From contig BCLD01000001.1 in the NCBI GenBank assembly GCA_001600875.1, positions 2,123,452 through 2,187,451 on the forward strand: DNA of 64,000 nucleotides, in the 5' to 3' direction. The notes under the pieces are model-generated. The model saw nothing but the letters and a program-made list of their open reading frames with translations, ran no database searches and was not told the origin of the DNA. Origin of the DNA: Solicoccozyma terricola. Taxonomy: Eukaryota > Basidiomycota > Tremellomycetes > Filobasidiales > Piskurozymaceae. The translations under genes were made by a program, and so were the position numbers. This document shows, piece after piece, positions 10,376 through 22,929 of this stretch (its first letter is position 1; every line of letters starts with the position of its first letter).

Positions 10376-13103
10376 TTACTCCTCAGCTGTAGACGCCTTA
10401 TCCTCCTCCACTTCATCCTCGTCTTCCTCCTCACTCTCGTCGTCGTCATCATCGTCGTCTCCCATGCTCTCCTTGAGCCTGTGCGGTGTGAAATAATTCG
10501 TTCAGCAAGATGTCTGGAAGATGAATGGAAAGGGGGTAGAGGACCACCCACATTTCTAGGATTTCATGTGCCTCGCTGAGTTGAGCAACGAGGATAGCCT
10601 GGCCTTCTGGAATACTTCCATCGTCCGAGAGGAATTTTCCGTCTTTTCGGAGGGAATCGATTTGATGAAGTGCGAGGTGGTACTGGAAAACAAAGGACAA
10701 TATAAGTATTCGACATCGGGAAGGACGCGATGGACGCGATGGACGGCGAATAACTCACAGGATAAAGATCCCTAGCACTGAATGGTCCGCCGTATTTCAA
10801 CACCTCATTCAAGCATTTCTTGACCGTCGACAATTTGTTGGCCTTAGCGAGGGACGAATCATCATCGTGGTCAGAGGCAAGCAACGTCGCATCTCACGAT
10901 CAACATTCCGTACTCACGATCGGCATCAACTCCTCCGAGATAGGTTCCGATTCAGCGATCAAACGGTAGATGAGACCGTGGCATCGACGTAGGAGATAGA
11001 GTAAGACCTGGTGTAGAAAATAGTCATATTAGATGACATCGTCAACGCTAACGCGTGACGGGTAGACGTACGTATTGACCCTCCGCTTTGTTACCTTCAG
11101 CATCGACGAATACGCCGTCCACACGCATGTTCTCGATTTCTCGGAGTGCTTGAGCGTAGCTGAAAGGCAGGGAGGATTGTGTCAATGACTTGAATGTCTT
11201 CTGTTTGTACATGCGAGGAGGACAACTCACTTGTATAGATCGGTCTCTCGTAGCGTCCATCGATGAGTCAATTCTGTTCAAAGGGTCACATGGTTGCCGT
11301 TAGGGTTATCTGTTCTGCCTTGCGCGCAAAACAAACTTTGCAAGCGATTAACAAAAAAAACCAACTCACGCAACCTCTCCAACTTTGCTCTCATCCCCGT
11401 CAACCTTTCGAATATCGGTTTCAACGGTGGAGCCACATTCTCCTCTCCTTCCCTCGCTCTAATATCTTGACAAATCTCGAAGCACTCTTCCAGCAAACCA
11501 ACAAGAATAGCTTGGCCCGTCGGTACGGAACTACCACCTGGTCCCAAGAACTTGCCATCGACTCTCGATGAATCGATTTTACGTAATTCTTCGACGATAG
11601 GTCGAATATCATTCTTTGATGGTTTCAATTGTGTAGCCAAAGCTGATAATTGACGACGAATAGCGACTAGACGCTGATGAATCGGTACGAGTTCGACGGA
11701 GAGTACAGAGAGTGATTTAAGAAGTGTTTGAAGCATTCGTTCGGTATCTTCTAGTTTCCGCATCATCAATTTGATGATCGCGTCCGGGTGTTTACCTTCC
11801 TCGCGATCACGTTTGATGATAGTCTTGAGAACTTGAAGACGGGATGCGAAAGCTTGAAGATCTTGTTGAGTATAGACTCCGGATTCATTGAGGTGATCGA
11901 GAAGTTGCTGCGAGAGAAACGCGCAGCAATGAAGGGCTCAGCTTTCAAGTAAAAATAATCGATCCCCAACTCCATCTCCCCTAGACGACTTACCCTCATA
12001 CTTGCAATCTGACAATAAGTCCCAGGACTCTCTTTGACTTTCCCAATTGTCAAAAAGAACAAACTCAACAGTGAGAAAACATCGTTAAGTACCATATCAA
12101 CCCTATTTGATTCTTTAGGCGGTGCGATTTCCTTTGTAGATAATTCAGCCACTGATGGCGTTTGTACACCCACATCGTCTTGTTCATGACGTTGCACGTT
12201 ATCTGCTTCTCTTGCACCTCTTGATATCGATGGTGTTCGTTGTGGAGATGGAGACGGAGATGAAGATCGGAATGTAGGACGAGGAGTCAACATGTTCGCA
12301 GATGATGACGGGTCATCAGATGATGCTGGGGGTGTATTATCAATCGATACAGTCAACGGAGTTCTTTGAGAATGTTCAGTGATAGTTGTAGTCAAGTGAA
12401 GTGATAGATCTTGAACGCCTTGTTCCAATTCTTCTTCACTTGCTTTTCTAGGTGGTGGTGGTAATGTAGCATTAACACGAGCGAATTCTTCTTCTGCTAC
12501 TCCTCCTCCAGGTGTGACTACTCCTCCAGGTGTAGAAGGTAATGACCTGTTTGAAGTGGAAGGTGATACATTCGAACTGGGAGCTGGTGAAGCCTCATCA
12601 GGATCGATCGAAGAAGCTGGATTCGATAAAGCTGGTGAATCCAATGATGGTAACAACGTTTCTTCCTCTGATCCATTCCCAATTGGTTGTTGAAGTTGTG
12701 GAAATTTCCCTTTTCCCTTGTCTTCTTTCCAAGGTGATGAAGCTCCACTACCTGATGCAGATCGACTTCGACTACCTGAACCAGGAATCGTTGAAGGATT
12801 GCCGACGATCAAAGTTGTACCCGAACCACCGTCCAATCCCGCATGATCCCTCCTATCCCTAATCGCATTCAATTTTGTGACCTCTTTAGCGACGGCATGA
12901 TAGAGAGACAAGACGTCTTTGGCACGGATGAACGATGTTGTATCTTTCTTGAGCGCTGTGAGACGATGTTTGATACTGCAAAGGCAGGGGGTAAAGTGTA
13001 CATCGGGTCAGTATGAAGCAGTTAGGATGAAGAAGATGTGAGGAAGACCTTACTTGACGAATGCCTCGAGGATTGGCAGTTCCTCTTGTGGAACCATCAT
13101 CAT
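10376..13103 (-). CDS. CUB1: CUB1-like protein (DUF2408, UPF0662 family)
   Basis: Joined exons: 13054..13103, 11994..12975, 11370..11907, 11231..11273, 11072..11159, 10918..11007, 10759..10842, 10552..10682, 10376..10478; 702 residues. Two related DUF2408 units are seen: the first around LRKIDSSRVDGKFLGPGG and GQAILVGLLEECFEICQ, the second around HQIDSLRKDGKFLSDDG and GQAILVAQLSEAHEILEM, with a third weaker copy at ALREIENMRVDGVFVDAEG. A ~250-residue Ser/Pro-rich insertion lies in the N-terminal half. The C-terminus is an acidic D/E run. Yeast YPL260W/Cub1 is a fungal protein linked to the DNA-damage response and proteasome; biochemical role unknown. The exon 7 acceptor ends in AAG rather than CAG/TAG. 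Phase agrees at all eight junctions. Confidence 0.88.
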
Positions 13104-13538
13104 GGACAAGGAGGGTGGGTATTCAGGTATTAAACGTGCGTGAGCCGAGTCGAGTTTTGGGAAGAGGTGATGTATCGATATAAGGAGGTGGGATGGTAGA
13201 CGGTGTGATATCGATGAACCGAGGATAGGGAGGTGACTAGCCGACGATTGAATGAGGTGGATGGTGATATATGTGAAATGCGCTGTGATAGGGAGTAGAC
13301 TGCGCCAGTTGACTCGTGGTCCTCCTCAGCCCAGAGACAGCCCAGCCCCTCTGAGGATGTGACGTGTCATTAAACTTGCCCGGTGGCGAATTCTGATTCT
13401 GATGATTCGTCATGCCACGTCACTGCTCCTCCCAGATCGGATATAGCCGACATCAACGTTAAATTGTCCCATGGGATCGGCTCAACAGTGTGAAACACCA
13501 TACACTACAGATCTCAAACAGCTCGTTCACAGCCCATC
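13104..13538. promoter_or_regulatory. Divergent intergenic region CUB1 / DPP5
   Basis: The 435 bp between the CUB1 and DPP5 start codons carry both promoters. I see no repeat or protein-coding signal. Confidence 0.5.
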
Positions 13539-16500
13539 ATGAAGCTGCACTGTCTCGTTCTATCCCTGCTCGTGTCTGCAGTCCTAGCGAGACATGATGC
13601 CAGTTCGCAATATCTCAAATCACATCACTCCATCCTCTCGCCACGGGATATGTTGGCTTTACCGCGAGCTGGAGGGGTAATTCCTTCTCCAGATGGGAGG
13701 CATGGGGTTGAGATTGTCAGCGAACATGATTTCTCGAAGAGGAAGTGAGTTAGTTGGGAAGCTCCCCCACTGGTGGGCTGATAGATGATTGATTTTGATT
13801 TGACTACCGGCATGACAAACAAAAAATCGCAGGACGACAAAGAAGATGATTTTGGTTCCTCTTGTTACAGCGTCCAAATCAACCCTCAAACAAACCACAT
13901 TACTCACTTCCTCTCCGGAATCATCATTCTCTGAACCAATTTGGACATCCAATCAAACCATCGTATACCTAAACACAACCAAAGGCGAAAACCCACAATT
14001 ATGGGGTTTAGATACATCTTCTCATTTATCATCTACAAATCAAGCACATCTCAATCCCGAATACATTTTCGCATTTCCAACGACGCCATCATCGTTGAAG
14101 TATATCGCACCACCTAATAATGTTGGTGGATCCGATGGGACGGAAGGAGTGTTGTCCTTTTCAGCTCATGTTTGGAAAGGGAGGGGGATTGAGGAGGTGA
14201 AGAAGTTGGATGAGGAATGGGAGGAGAAAGGTGATAGTGGGATGATGTGGGACGAGTTGTTCATTCGGTGAGTGTGAATTTGTGGTTTCGCCGAAATGTA
14301 TGGTCATTCCAATATCGATTATTAACGGAATGGCGTTTTTCACAATGAAATGATAGAGAGTGGGATACATGGAGGAATCAGGAAAAGATCCACCAAGTCT
14401 TTTTAACTCCACTATCAAACACCAAAAGTTACAAATCGACTCCTACTTTCATCGCTCCATTCAATTCATCTTCAATCTGGTCCAAGATGAACCCATTTGC
14501 AAATACAGACTACGATATCGCTTGGTCCCCTTCATCAACTCCATCCATCCAAGTCGTCGTTCAAATCAAAGATCCTCATCTTAACGATGCTTTCCACACC
14601 CGTCGAGTCGTATACTACACCTCTATCCCTTTCGCATCCCTCTCTTCTACCTCATTCAACGGCAAAGTAACTCCATTAACACCAGGAGAACAAGGTGCTA
14701 TCAGTGCATTGTCGTTTTCACCTGACGGGAGGAGGGTAGCATGGACGGAGATGAGAATCGATGGAGCGGAGGCGGATAGGAATAGAGTGGTTAGTGTCGA
14801 TATTGAAAAGAGGAAGAGAACTGAATGGACAGAAGGATGGGATAGGAGTCCGAGTGCTATTATCGTGAGTTGATTCATCCACATCCTTCGTTATACGTTC
14901 GACGGTGGAAATTATTGATGTTAACCCCTGTCCCTGGTTGGTGGCGGCGTCAGTGGTCACTTGATTCGAAATCCCTCTACTTGCTATCTGAAAATCTAGG
15001 CTCGGTTCTCCCATATCATCTATCTCATCCCGGACATCTCCCAACTCCACTACTATTCAATGGATCGACGAGTTCCCTTGTTCCACTTCCAAGTTCCAAA
15101 CTGCTCATCCAGAGAAGCAGTCTCATGTCTCCACCTGAATCCTACATTCTAACTATCCCCGAATTCGGAACCGATATCTCGAAGGATCAAGATGGAGATG
15201 GAGATAAAACACCGGCGACGACGTTGGAGCAGGTAACGATGCATTCGGAAAAGGGACTGAAGGGCAAGCATCTCAGTCCAGGTGAGAAATTCTGGTTCAA
15301 GGGAACGGAGGGACAGGATGTGATGGGATGGATGGTGAAGCCGAAGGGATGGAAGGCAGGGGAGAAGAAGAAATGGCCGATGGGTGAGTTAGAGGTCGAA
15401 GGGAGGGAAGTGCTCGGAGGGGATACTGATGCGATGGGCGTGGCTGCGCAGCTTTCTTGATTCAGTGGGTTTCTCAATGTGAGGGTAATAGTGCTGGGAA
15501 TACGTTCTGATGTTTCTGCTACTTATAGCGGTGGCCCAGAGGCGTCGTGGGAGGACTCATGGTCGACTCGGTGATCATCTTACCAAACACTCGATTCAAG
15601 GTTGCAGCACAAACACTGATCATGGGCGCTCTCACAGTTGGAATCCCAACATCTTTGCTCAACAGGGTTAGTTGGGCCGTATCTAGGTCCGTGGAGAACC
15701 AGGACTGACGACAGGAAGGATATCTCAGGTTACTTCACGGTCGCTATCAACCCGACCGGATCGACGGGTTATGGCCAGGACTTTGTTACCGGTATTCAAC
15801 AGAATTGGGGCGGTCGTGAGTCGGGGCGAGAGAGTTCCACATCTCATGCTACATACTGAAAGCGCACTGGACATCAGGGCCATTCAAGGACCTTGTTGCT
15901 GGTTTGCAATACGTCCTCGCGGCTCATCCGGAGGTGAGCGGATCCCAACTAGGTCTGTCATCTCTCGTGAGCTGACCTTTCCACTTCCACACGTCAGATC
16001 GACGAGGATCGTTTGGCCGCTCTTGGAGCTAGCTACGGTGGTGAGCTTGACATTGATATGTTATACTTAATGCGGCCGTGGGTTGAAAGCGGACCTTTGG
16101 GGATGCATAGGATACATGGTCAACTGGCTTCAAGGACATAATGAGCATACCAAATTCAAGGCGTTTGTGTGTCACGATGGCTTGTTCGGTATGTATACAT
16201 TTCATTCTACTCATCGTGCCCAAGTCGTTGACATGGATTTCCTTCGCCCTTCCAGAGACCCACATGATGTACTACGCTACGGATGAAGTTTACTTCCTCC
16301 AGCAGTAAGTGCTTCCTTCAGATCTGCGTTGCATGTTCTTGTTCTGATGGTCCTTTGCAAACGTAGAGAGATGGGAGGTCTCACTCCATATCAAGACCGG
16401 TATTCTTACGAGAAGTAGGTCGATCCGTCGAGTGTTTCTCGAATAGATTGGTCTGATAGTCGACACTCTCATAGGTGGAGTCCCGCCAGTTTTGTTGGAG

Positions 16501-16974
16501 AATGGTCGACCCCGGCGCTCATCGTTCAAGGTGGAAGTGGTAAGCCGGCTTTGTTTGACATGTCCGTGCACCGTAATCCTGATAAGTCCCCTCGCTCAGA
16601 CTACCGAGTTCCCGAATATCATTCGGTCGCAGCATTCACCGCCTTGCAACTGTGAGTGTAGTCAAACATGTCGAGTTGACAATCATAGACTTATGAGCCG
16701 CCAACTCCCTAGCCGTGGTATTCCATCCCGACTTCTCTACTTCCCAGAAGAGAATCATTGGGTGAGACTGGTGTTGTTCGTTCTTCTCAACCCAGCATTA
16801 CTGATTGTTACGCCTTCGTACCAGGTTCTCAATCCTCAAAACAGCATGCGATGGCATCATGAGGTCTTCCGTTGGCTCGACGAATGGGTCGGTGACAGCA
16901 GCCTCATGAGGGACAGCGTAGCAGGGCAGGCTAGTTCCTCGTCAATGGGAGGGCTTCAAATACAAGCTGTTTGA
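13539..16974 (+). CDS. DPP5: Secreted dipeptidyl-peptidase 5 (S9 prolyl oligopeptidase family)
   Basis: Joined exons: 13539..13744, 13833..14267, 14357..14864, 14954..15383, 15452..15464, 15529..15570, 15638..15666, 15729..15815, 15878..15933, 15998..16040, 16111..16188, 16256..16304, 16367..16414, 16475..16539, 16600..16651, 16689..16761, 16825..16974; 787 residues. The N-terminus is a signal peptide (MKLHCLVLSLLVSAVLA). The first two thirds form the beta-propeller part (ALSFSPDGRRVAW). The C-terminal alpha/beta hydrolase has FLIHGGPE, WNPNIFAQQGYF, the nucleophile serine in GASYGG, the aspartate in GGSDYRVPE and the histidine in PEENHW. DPP5 releases X-Ala and related dipeptides from peptides outside the cell. 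Sixteen introns, many in the catalytic half, and a 13-nt exon (15452-15464) supplying FLI and parts of the flanking codons. Confidence 0.93.
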
Positions 16975-17058
16975 AGTAGCGCGAGGAAGGTCAAAACAAC
17001 CATCGGACCATACGTAAATCAAGTAAGAACCCACCTCGATGCGAGATGTATGTCAACG

Positions 17059-18168
17059 CTATTCCTTTGGTGATATATCATCGGTTTGCCATAAGCTAAA
17101 CCAGATGGCTAGTAGGACACCCGCGATTGCCACCAGCACCCCGGCAACCAGCATAGCGACTAAAAGTATGAACTTGTTGCATTAGCCTCCCCCTAATGCT
17201 ATCAATGCACCGTCCGACTGACTGTTTTGCATACGACGGCGAGCTGCGAATAATTCAATATCTTTTTTTATTCTGAATATACGTCTTTCGATCTCCGCAA
17301 TCTGTTGCAAATAATTGGATATGTCAGTACGGGACAATCCCACTTCTTGAGAACAGACGACCCCTCACGATATCCCTATCCCTTCCCAAAACCGCAGCTG
17401 CATTCCTCAACTTTTCTTGCCTCTCCAGCATCGTTGCCTTGGATGTATTCAGCTCCTCTTCTGCCTTGTCTAGGCGGGCCGTAAAGTGGTCCAATAAAGC
17501 TGGAGCCGATGGTCGTACCGTCGATGTGCGGGAACTTTCGCCTGCTCTATTCTGGATCAAGCTGTCGGTATCACTCTCTGTATCATTAATGGATGGAGTC
17601 GGTAGATCGAAGGGTCGGAATGATGGCGATGTATCGAGTGGAATAGCTTGGGAGTCCATCAGGGATTCGTACAGATCGATCGCTTTTTGGTCCAGCTCAT
17701 CTAGTCGACTGATGACGGTTGGAAACTCGGAGATTTTGTGCCGGATAGTCCCTTCCAGTGTTTGGACACGAAGTTCCTCTGCATTGCACTGTTCGGTTAG
17801 GGATTGGAGTATCTCGAGGAGGTGGCTGCGAGAATTATCATGTCAGTCATACCCCGAGAGACATCCGATACCACATGGTCACTCGACACTCACTCGCCGG
17901 CCATGTACGATGATGCCGCTTTCGGTAACGTGTGACTCGCTCTGAATGACTTGATCGCCGACTCCTCACCGGGAAATGGTGGGAGAGTCCTCGCCCTGGA
18001 TCGCTGTTTACGTATGTCTGCTAGTGATGGTTGTGGTGGTGTTGGTGTGGACGGCCCCGCGGTGACCTTGAGAGTAGCGGTTCGACGTGCAGGGCCTTTA
18101 CTGGGATCGATGACATGATTCATGAGATGTAGTGGCGGGACAGGGAATGCCCCTGAATGGCCGAACAT
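17059..18168 (-). CDS. Unrecognised coiled-coil protein with C-terminal membrane anchor
   Basis: Joined exons: 17894..18168, 17369..17825, 17235..17301, 17059..17159; 299 residues. I do not recognise the family. Residues 1-90 are Pro/Ser/Thr-rich. Predicted helical stretches follow (EILQSLTEQCNAEELRVQ, ISRLDELDQKAIDLYES, FTARLDKAEEELNTSKATM, QIAEIERRIFRIKKDIEL). One hydrophobic segment near the end (AMLVAGVLVAIAGVLLAIWF) is followed by a short tail (SLWQTDDISPKE). The layout, cytosolic helices then a single C-terminal span, resembles tail-anchored SNARE-like or organelle-contact proteins, but no SNARE zero-layer was confirmed. The model is supported by phase agreement at three introns and by conserved-looking splice sites. 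Confidence 0.7.
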
Positions 18169-18425
18169 GGTGTTGTTGATGAGGATGTGAGGGGGTGGTG
18201 GACGATGTACGAGTAGGACAGCTCTTTGTCAGTCGAGTTGAAAGGCAGCGCCGGGGCTATTTGCAACTATTTATTGACAATTCGGGACCGGCAAGCTGGA
18301 AAATAATAAATGTCCGAGGATATTCTGCCAAAGTACATTCCCGCCCTCTTTCTGTCGCTCGACGTCCCCTTCTCAAGGAGACCGTGTGTGCAACAGAAAT
18401 CGCTAAAGCACTCGCCCACCCACAT
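18169..18425. other. Short intergenic region before the ERG5 3' end
   Basis: About 250 bp containing the promoter of the coiled-coil gene and the ERG5 3' UTR. Nothing distinctive is seen. Confidence 0.4.
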
Positions 18426-20633
18426 CTATGCCGGAGCGGGTCTAGGAGTGAACTTGAGACGAAGACCGTCCTTGGGGAAGATGCTGTGGGTAGGGGGGAA
18501 TGGGGTGATCAGCGAATCAGCAAATCGATGTATGGTGCGAATGAGTCGAGTACTCACGTAGCAATGACCTGAACTTGGTCCGATTCCTTGGTCCTCTCGT
18601 GTTCCCAGTTCATGAGGACAGAAGCACTACCGATGACAGCCGCCAAATGCATGGAAGCGTACTGAACACCGATACACTGCGAGAAAAGGAACCCATCCCA
18701 TCGACATCAGCAAAAAGCAGACTTGAAACAAAATATCACCCTGCTGCACAACCACTCTCTCACCTTGTGGGGACCACTACCCCAAACCATATAATTCTGA
18801 GGACTCTGCTCAGCCAATGGGATTCCACCCTCTGGCAACGGCATCCATCGTTCGGGGAGGAACTTGTCAGGCTCAGGGTAGACGTGCTCGTCGTGCAGCG
18901 AGTTCCAGAAGGATGGGATGATCATTGAGCCCTTGGGGACGGTGTAATCAGAAGCGATAGGGAAGTCCTTCTTGGTGAGGTAGGGGACCTGGGGGGAGGG
19001 GGAGGCGGGGGGGGGGGGTTTGGAAGGTGGTCGGAAGGGCGGGCGTCAGCCTCATGGTTCTGTCCTGATGGTATATAGTTCGACACGCATCCACTCACCA
19101 TGATAACGGGAGGTAACAACCTCAACAACTCCTTGACGCATGCTCTAGTGTAAACCATCTCATCGACCACTTCAAGTGTCAACGGTGCCATAACATCGTT
19201 ATTCCTAACCCTATATTGCTCTTCTCTGACTTTTGCAAGAACATCAGGATGATTGGCCATGTATTGGAATAAGAAGACGATTGCACTAGTCATTGCGTCT
19301 TGCGAAGCGAATAAGAAACTGAGAACAACCATTGCAATTTCGTGATCCGAATATTCACGAGAAAGAACACGTCGTTGTTGTTCATCTTCACCGTTCCCTG
19401 CTCTAGCTTGAATCATTTCCGATACCCATGCATCGAGTAAACATGATGGTTCAGCTCCGGAAGCCATTCGAATTTTTGATGCAGCAGAAGCAGCTTCCAA
19501 ATGTTTCATTGCGATTTTCCTAGCTTGAATAGCGTTGTATACTTTTGTTCCAGGTATAGCAAGTGGGAAATTGACTAATTCCAATGCGACTGTGATCAAC
19601 CAATATTTATCTGAAATTTCTTGAGCTCCAGCTTCAGAGATGTAATCGCCACAAAAGACTCTTAATGAAGTTTCCATGTTGAGATCACGCATTTGCATCA
19701 TGTATGGTTCGGGAGATGAGTTGGTTTTAGACATCCATGAGTTGAAGAATTTGTGATAGATTGCCTCTTGAATAGGGAGGTAAATGCTGTGTGTGTGTGA
19801 GAGAGAGAGACGAGACGAGATGAAATGAAGCGAATGAAATAAAAGAAGAAACAGGGATGTTAATAAACCTCCCGCGTGATGAAAAGGATTCCTTTCGTTG
19901 CAGCGTTTTATCAAAAAACTAACCTCAAAGCCTTCTTCGTGAACAACACATTCAATGCCTTTCTATAATCCGCATGAACCTTTCCATGTAAGAAGACCCT
20001 GAAGGAAAGAAAAGCGAAAAAGGAAAAGAAAAAAGAGAACAGGCAAAACGGCCCCCCAAATCAGTTCCATCCCAACCTCTCAAATCAACATCCGATAAAC
20101 CCCCCCCTCCCCCCCCCCCCCTCCAGGGACTCACCAATTCTCTTTCAATAAAACCGGTTTTGCACTAGCTACCAAACACGGTTCAGCGAATGTTGGTGAA
20201 TTCATAATCTTTCGAGAATATTCATTGTCTGATGCGATGACGATGAAACTGGGGGGGGGGGGGGGGAGAGGGGGAGAAGAAGGGGTTGGGTGGTGGGGAA
20301 TGGATCAGTATATGATTCAATTGTATGTTCTTGTCTTTTTCTTTTTCTTTTCTCGTGGGGCCGCCATATCTTGCCAACCCCTCCCCTCCCCCCTCCCCAC
20401 CCCTCCCCCCAACCCCCCACTCACATATTAAAAACACTAACAACACTCAACCTCCCACTATTCCATTGTCTTTTATAATTCTCCAAACTTGGATTCAAAG
20501 AATCAGCGAATTTACCAATGATTGGGATTGTCCATTTATCTCCTGGTAAATGAGCTTTCTTCGTTCTGTATACGATCTGGACGGGGTTGGGGGGGGGGGG
20601 GGTTGAGGGGGGCGGGAGGGAGGCGGGAGGGGA

Positions 20634-20665
<32 letters not shown>

Positions 20666-21009
20666 AAAACGAACGAAAACTCGATCCACTTGGAGTCCGA
20701 TTTCCCCCCCCCCCTCCCCCACCAAAAACAACTTACCTGTTCTAAGACTAACAACGAAACCACTACAACTCCAATCGTTCCCAACCATTGTTTACTAATC
20801 CAACTTGATTCCACTCCCCCCCCAACCGCCCCACCCCCACCCCCACCCGCACGACCACCTCTACCAAACATGATTATACCCAATTCATGTAATACTTTAG
20901 CTATTGTAGAAGAAGGTTGACCATCAATGTTATATTTGATACCGAGACCTGAAGAAATGAGAGAAGTGAGGGATCCAGTTGGGAGTGGGATTGAGTGTGA
21001 TGAGTCCAT
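18426..21009 (-). CDS. ERG5: Sterol C-22 desaturase ERG5 (cytochrome P450 CYP61)
   Basis: Joined exons: 20737..21009, 20425..20576, 20135..20248, 19924..19998, 19099..19786, 18764..18988, 18558..18676, 18426..18483; 567 residues. The N-terminal membrane anchor is [15 protein letters not shown], preceded by a glycine-rich stretch. P450 landmarks: WTIPIIGKF after the anchor, [18 protein letters not shown] (CYP61-like), I-helix [11 protein letters not shown]-helix ExxR in [12 protein letters not shown], and the cysteine loop WGSGPHKCIG. ERG5 introduces the C-22 double bond of ergosterol at the ER membrane using a reductase partner. The cysteine loop has Trp where most P450s have Phe. Introns 1 and 2 have G tracts after the donor and C tracts before the acceptor. 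Acceptors and phases agree throughout. Confidence 0.92.
20249..20736 (-). repeat. G-tract/C-tract pairs in ERG5 introns 1 and 2
   Basis: On the transcribed strand, intron 1 (20577-20736) has G runs just after its donor and more than 30 C's in long runs before its acceptor; intron 2 (20249-20424) shows the same layout. Exon 2 (20425-20576) lies between them. Base composition is directly visible; any hairpin is inferred. Confidence 0.75.
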
Positions 21010-22114
21010 TTTCTTTTGGTGGATGTTGAGAGAGGGAGGGAGGAGGAGGGAGATATGATTGGAGAACGGGGTGAGGGGGTGAGGTGGTTGTTGTTGCAAG
21101 GGAGCGCAAGTTCGTTGACGTTGAAGTGAGTGAGTGTGTGTGTGAGTGTGTTTGTTTCCTTTTTTTCCTTTTTTTTTTTTCTTTCCTTTTCTTTTTTTTT
21201 TTTTTTTCTGCCAAGAGAGTGTGTTTCGGGAGGGGAGGTAATCGAGAGGTATTGAAGAAAGTGATACGATACGATACGATACGATACGATGGATTGGATG
21301 ATGGATTGGTTCTATCGTCCCACCTCGGCGTGTATGTGTGTTGTAAGGGATGTGAGTGTGTGTGTGCTGGTTGCTGTTTGCTGTTCGGTGGTTGCTCTCC
21401 CGACGCACGAGTCTGTTCCCGACGCGACAAAAAAGTGGGACCACCCCGGGAATGGGAGGGGGGGGGGATGGGGGGTGGGATGGGATGGGTGGGATGGGTG
21501 GATGGGATGGTGGTGACACATTGTACATGAGATGAGAGGGGAGGGGAGGGAGGGTGCACAGAGTACACACAGACCATGTCCCATCGTCCCATCATCCCAT
21601 CGTCCATATCCCATCCCATCTCCCCATCTCCCCATCTCTCCCATCTCTCCCATCTCCTCGTTGTATCCATCGGAATGCACGCGACATCAACGTGCTCCAA
21701 CGTGCTGCCATGCCATCGGCCATTGCCACGGGACAATTACAACGACGGGGGTAACATCATCCGGAATCGGGAAATCCATCATCCATACATCCATTAATCC
21801 CATTAATCCATTAGTTCATTAGTCCATTCACACTACATAACTAACATGAGCATCAGGCAAGTCCCATCCCTCCCCCCTCCCCGCGTTGTCGGTTGTCTAC
21901 TCTTTCATCGCGTCGCTCTTACCAACCCCGACCCGACCACCCCACACACCCACACACCCACACACCCACCCACAGACACGACTTTTACCAGACAGACAAG
22001 AACATCGTAATCAGTGTTTATAAAAAAGGATTATCATTGACGGGGGGGGGGGGTAAATTCCTAACACGATCGGTGAGTTGGTTCCCGGGGGGAAGGGGGG
22101 AAGGGGGGGGGGGG
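21010..22114. other. Low-complexity intergenic DNA left of the assembly gap
   Basis: Contains the ERG5 promoter side, polypyrimidine/polypurine runs (21150-21208), a GATAC pentamer array, CCCATC/GGGATG-type repeats (21470-21660), CACACCC repeats (21944-21974) and G runs up to the gap. Open frames here are compositional and have no protein signature. Confidence 0.6.
21263..21290 (+). repeat. GATAC pentanucleotide microsatellite
   Basis: Five tandem GATAC units followed by GAT, upstream of ERG5. Confidence 0.85.
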
Positions 22115-22929
22115 NNNNNNNNNNNNNNNNNNNNNNNNNNNNNNNNNNNNNNNNNNNNNNNNNNNNNNNNNNNNNNNNNNNNNNNNNNNNNNNNNNNNNN
22201 NNNNNNNNNNNNNNNNNNNNNNNNNNNNNNNNNNNNNNNNNNNNNNNNNNNNNNNNNNNNNNNNNNNNNNNNNNNNNNNNNNNNNNNNNNNNNNNNNNNN
22301 NNNNNNNNNNNNNNNNNNNNNNNNNNNNNNNNNNNNNNNNNNNNNNNNNNNNNNNNNNNNNNNNNNNNNNNNNNNNNNNNNNNNNNNNNNNNNNNNNNNN
22401 NNNNNNNNNNNNNNNNNNNNNNNNNNNNNNNNNNNNNNNNNNNNNNNNNNNNNNNNNNNNNNNNNNNNNNNNNNNNNNNNNNNNNNNNNNNNNNNNNNNN
22501 NNNNNNNNNNNNNNNNNNNNNNNNNNNNNNNNNNNNNNNNNNNNNNNNNNNNNNNNNNNNNNNNNNNNNNNNNNNNNNNNNNNNNNNNNNNNNNNNNNNN
22601 NNNNNNNNNNNNNNNNNNNNNNNNNNNNNNNNNNNNNNNNNNNNNNNNNNNNNNNNNNNNNNNNNNNNNNNNNNNNNNNNNNNNNNNNNNNNNNNNNNNN
22701 NNNNNNNNNNNNNNNNNNNNNNNNNNNNNNNNNNNNNNNNNNNNNNNNNNNNNNNNNNNNNNNNNNNNNNNNNNNNNNNNNNNNNNNNNNNNNNNNNNNN
22801 NNNNNNNNNNNNNNNNNNNNNNNNNNNNNNNNNNNNNNNNNNNNNNNNNNNNNNNNNNNNNNNNNNNNNNNNNNNNNNNNNNNNNNNNNNNNNNNNNNNN
22901 NNNNNNNNNNNNNNNNNNNNNNNNNNNNN
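22115..22929. other. Assembly gap (815 N)
   Basis: A continuous run of N, flanked by a G run on the left and a C run on the right. Nothing can be annotated inside. Confidence 0.99.

Noticed and set aside
21263..21290. GATAC array considered as CRISPR-like or telomeric repeat
   Set aside because: Five-base units without spacers; a simple microsatellite in a eukaryotic genome.
20536..21736. Long Pro/His-rich minus-strand frames overlapping the ERG5 first exon and upstream DNA
   Set aside because: Composition follows C-rich repeats and the frame conflicts with the well-supported ERG5 exons.
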